The translations under genes were made by a program, and so were the position numbers. The notes beneath the pieces were generated by a model that saw only the letters and a list, made by a program, of their open reading frames with translations, did no database searches and was not told the DNA's origin. From contig VXSY01000273.1 in NCBI GenBank assembly GCA_009837725.1, positions 1-38,649 of the forward strand: a stretch of DNA of 38,649 nucleotides, read 5' to 3'. Shown here one piece after another: positions 38,606 through 38,649 of the stretch. Within the stretch, counting starts at the first letter, position 1; each line of letters starts with the position of its first letter. This DNA comes from Gammaproteobacteria bacterium. GTDB taxonomy: Bacteria; Pseudomonadota; Gammaproteobacteria; Pseudomonadales; Azotimanducaceae.

Positions 38606-38649
38606 GGACACCGGCGCCCCCACGACGCGCCCGCAGGGGGGGAAAACCC

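Overview
The window is GC-rich bacterial chromosome with about 33 protein-coding genes. It has no rRNA, tRNA, CRISPR array, intact insertion sequence or phage gene that I can see. Lipoproteins with lipoboxes, a BepA-type periplasmic protease and the peptidoglycan-recycling ligase Mpl indicate a Gram-negative cell. The bepA/tusA-like/perM-like trio and Mpl suggest a gammaproteobacterium or close relative, by inference only. The genes are mostly housekeeping, catabolic and transport genes in short operons, with an unusually rich set of dispersed structured repeats between them.

Layout. 1-453 is the 3' end of nrdB. 564-3174 holds an FMN-dependent 2-hydroxyacid oxidase (minus) and a ferredoxin reductase-type flavoprotein (plus). 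3331-4333 carries a bacterial CULT-domain (cereblon-like) protein set among repeats. 4333-7294 is a HAD hydrolase followed one base later by a large ankyrin-repeat protein. 7637-10759 is a phosphotransferase facing a sugar-isomerase/aminotransferase pair whose reading frames overlap. 10943-12765 has a zinc-ribbon membrane protein and a small DUF7009-type protein. 12894-17385 holds a SulP anion transporter, a TcuA-like flavoprotein dehydrogenase and a tartrate/D-malate-type dehydrogenase, possibly an organic-acid set. The last of these is coupled by ATGA overlaps to mpl and a membrane protein (to 19315). 19527-22457 is an M3 peptidase and two lipoproteins. 22505-27646 is a ribose-type ABC importer with a secreted ADP-ribosylglycohydrolase-family protein upstream on the same strand. 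27742-30845 is bepA, the tusA-like gene and an AI-2E/PerM transporter. 31084-33332 has a frameshifted HEAT-repeat protein, an SMP-30 lipoprotein and a SnoaL-like protein. 33568-38549 has a NucS-like nuclease, a GPH-family symporter, an exported SRPBCC protein and a 2-hydroxyacyl-CoA lyase that ends at a clear terminator.

The most distinctive signal is in the spaces between genes. One family (R1, about 85-120 bp, at least seven copies) carries up to three stem-loops whose stems keep pairing while their sequence changes. A second family (R2, about 130 bp, three copies) and short hairpin families (R3, with a TCC loop; R4, a GC palindrome) lie among them. Some R1 copies overlap gene stop codons, and one supplies the C-terminus of a frameshifted HEAT protein. 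Several genes also have a -10-like hexamer 6-7 bases before their ATG, which suggests leaderless transcripts.
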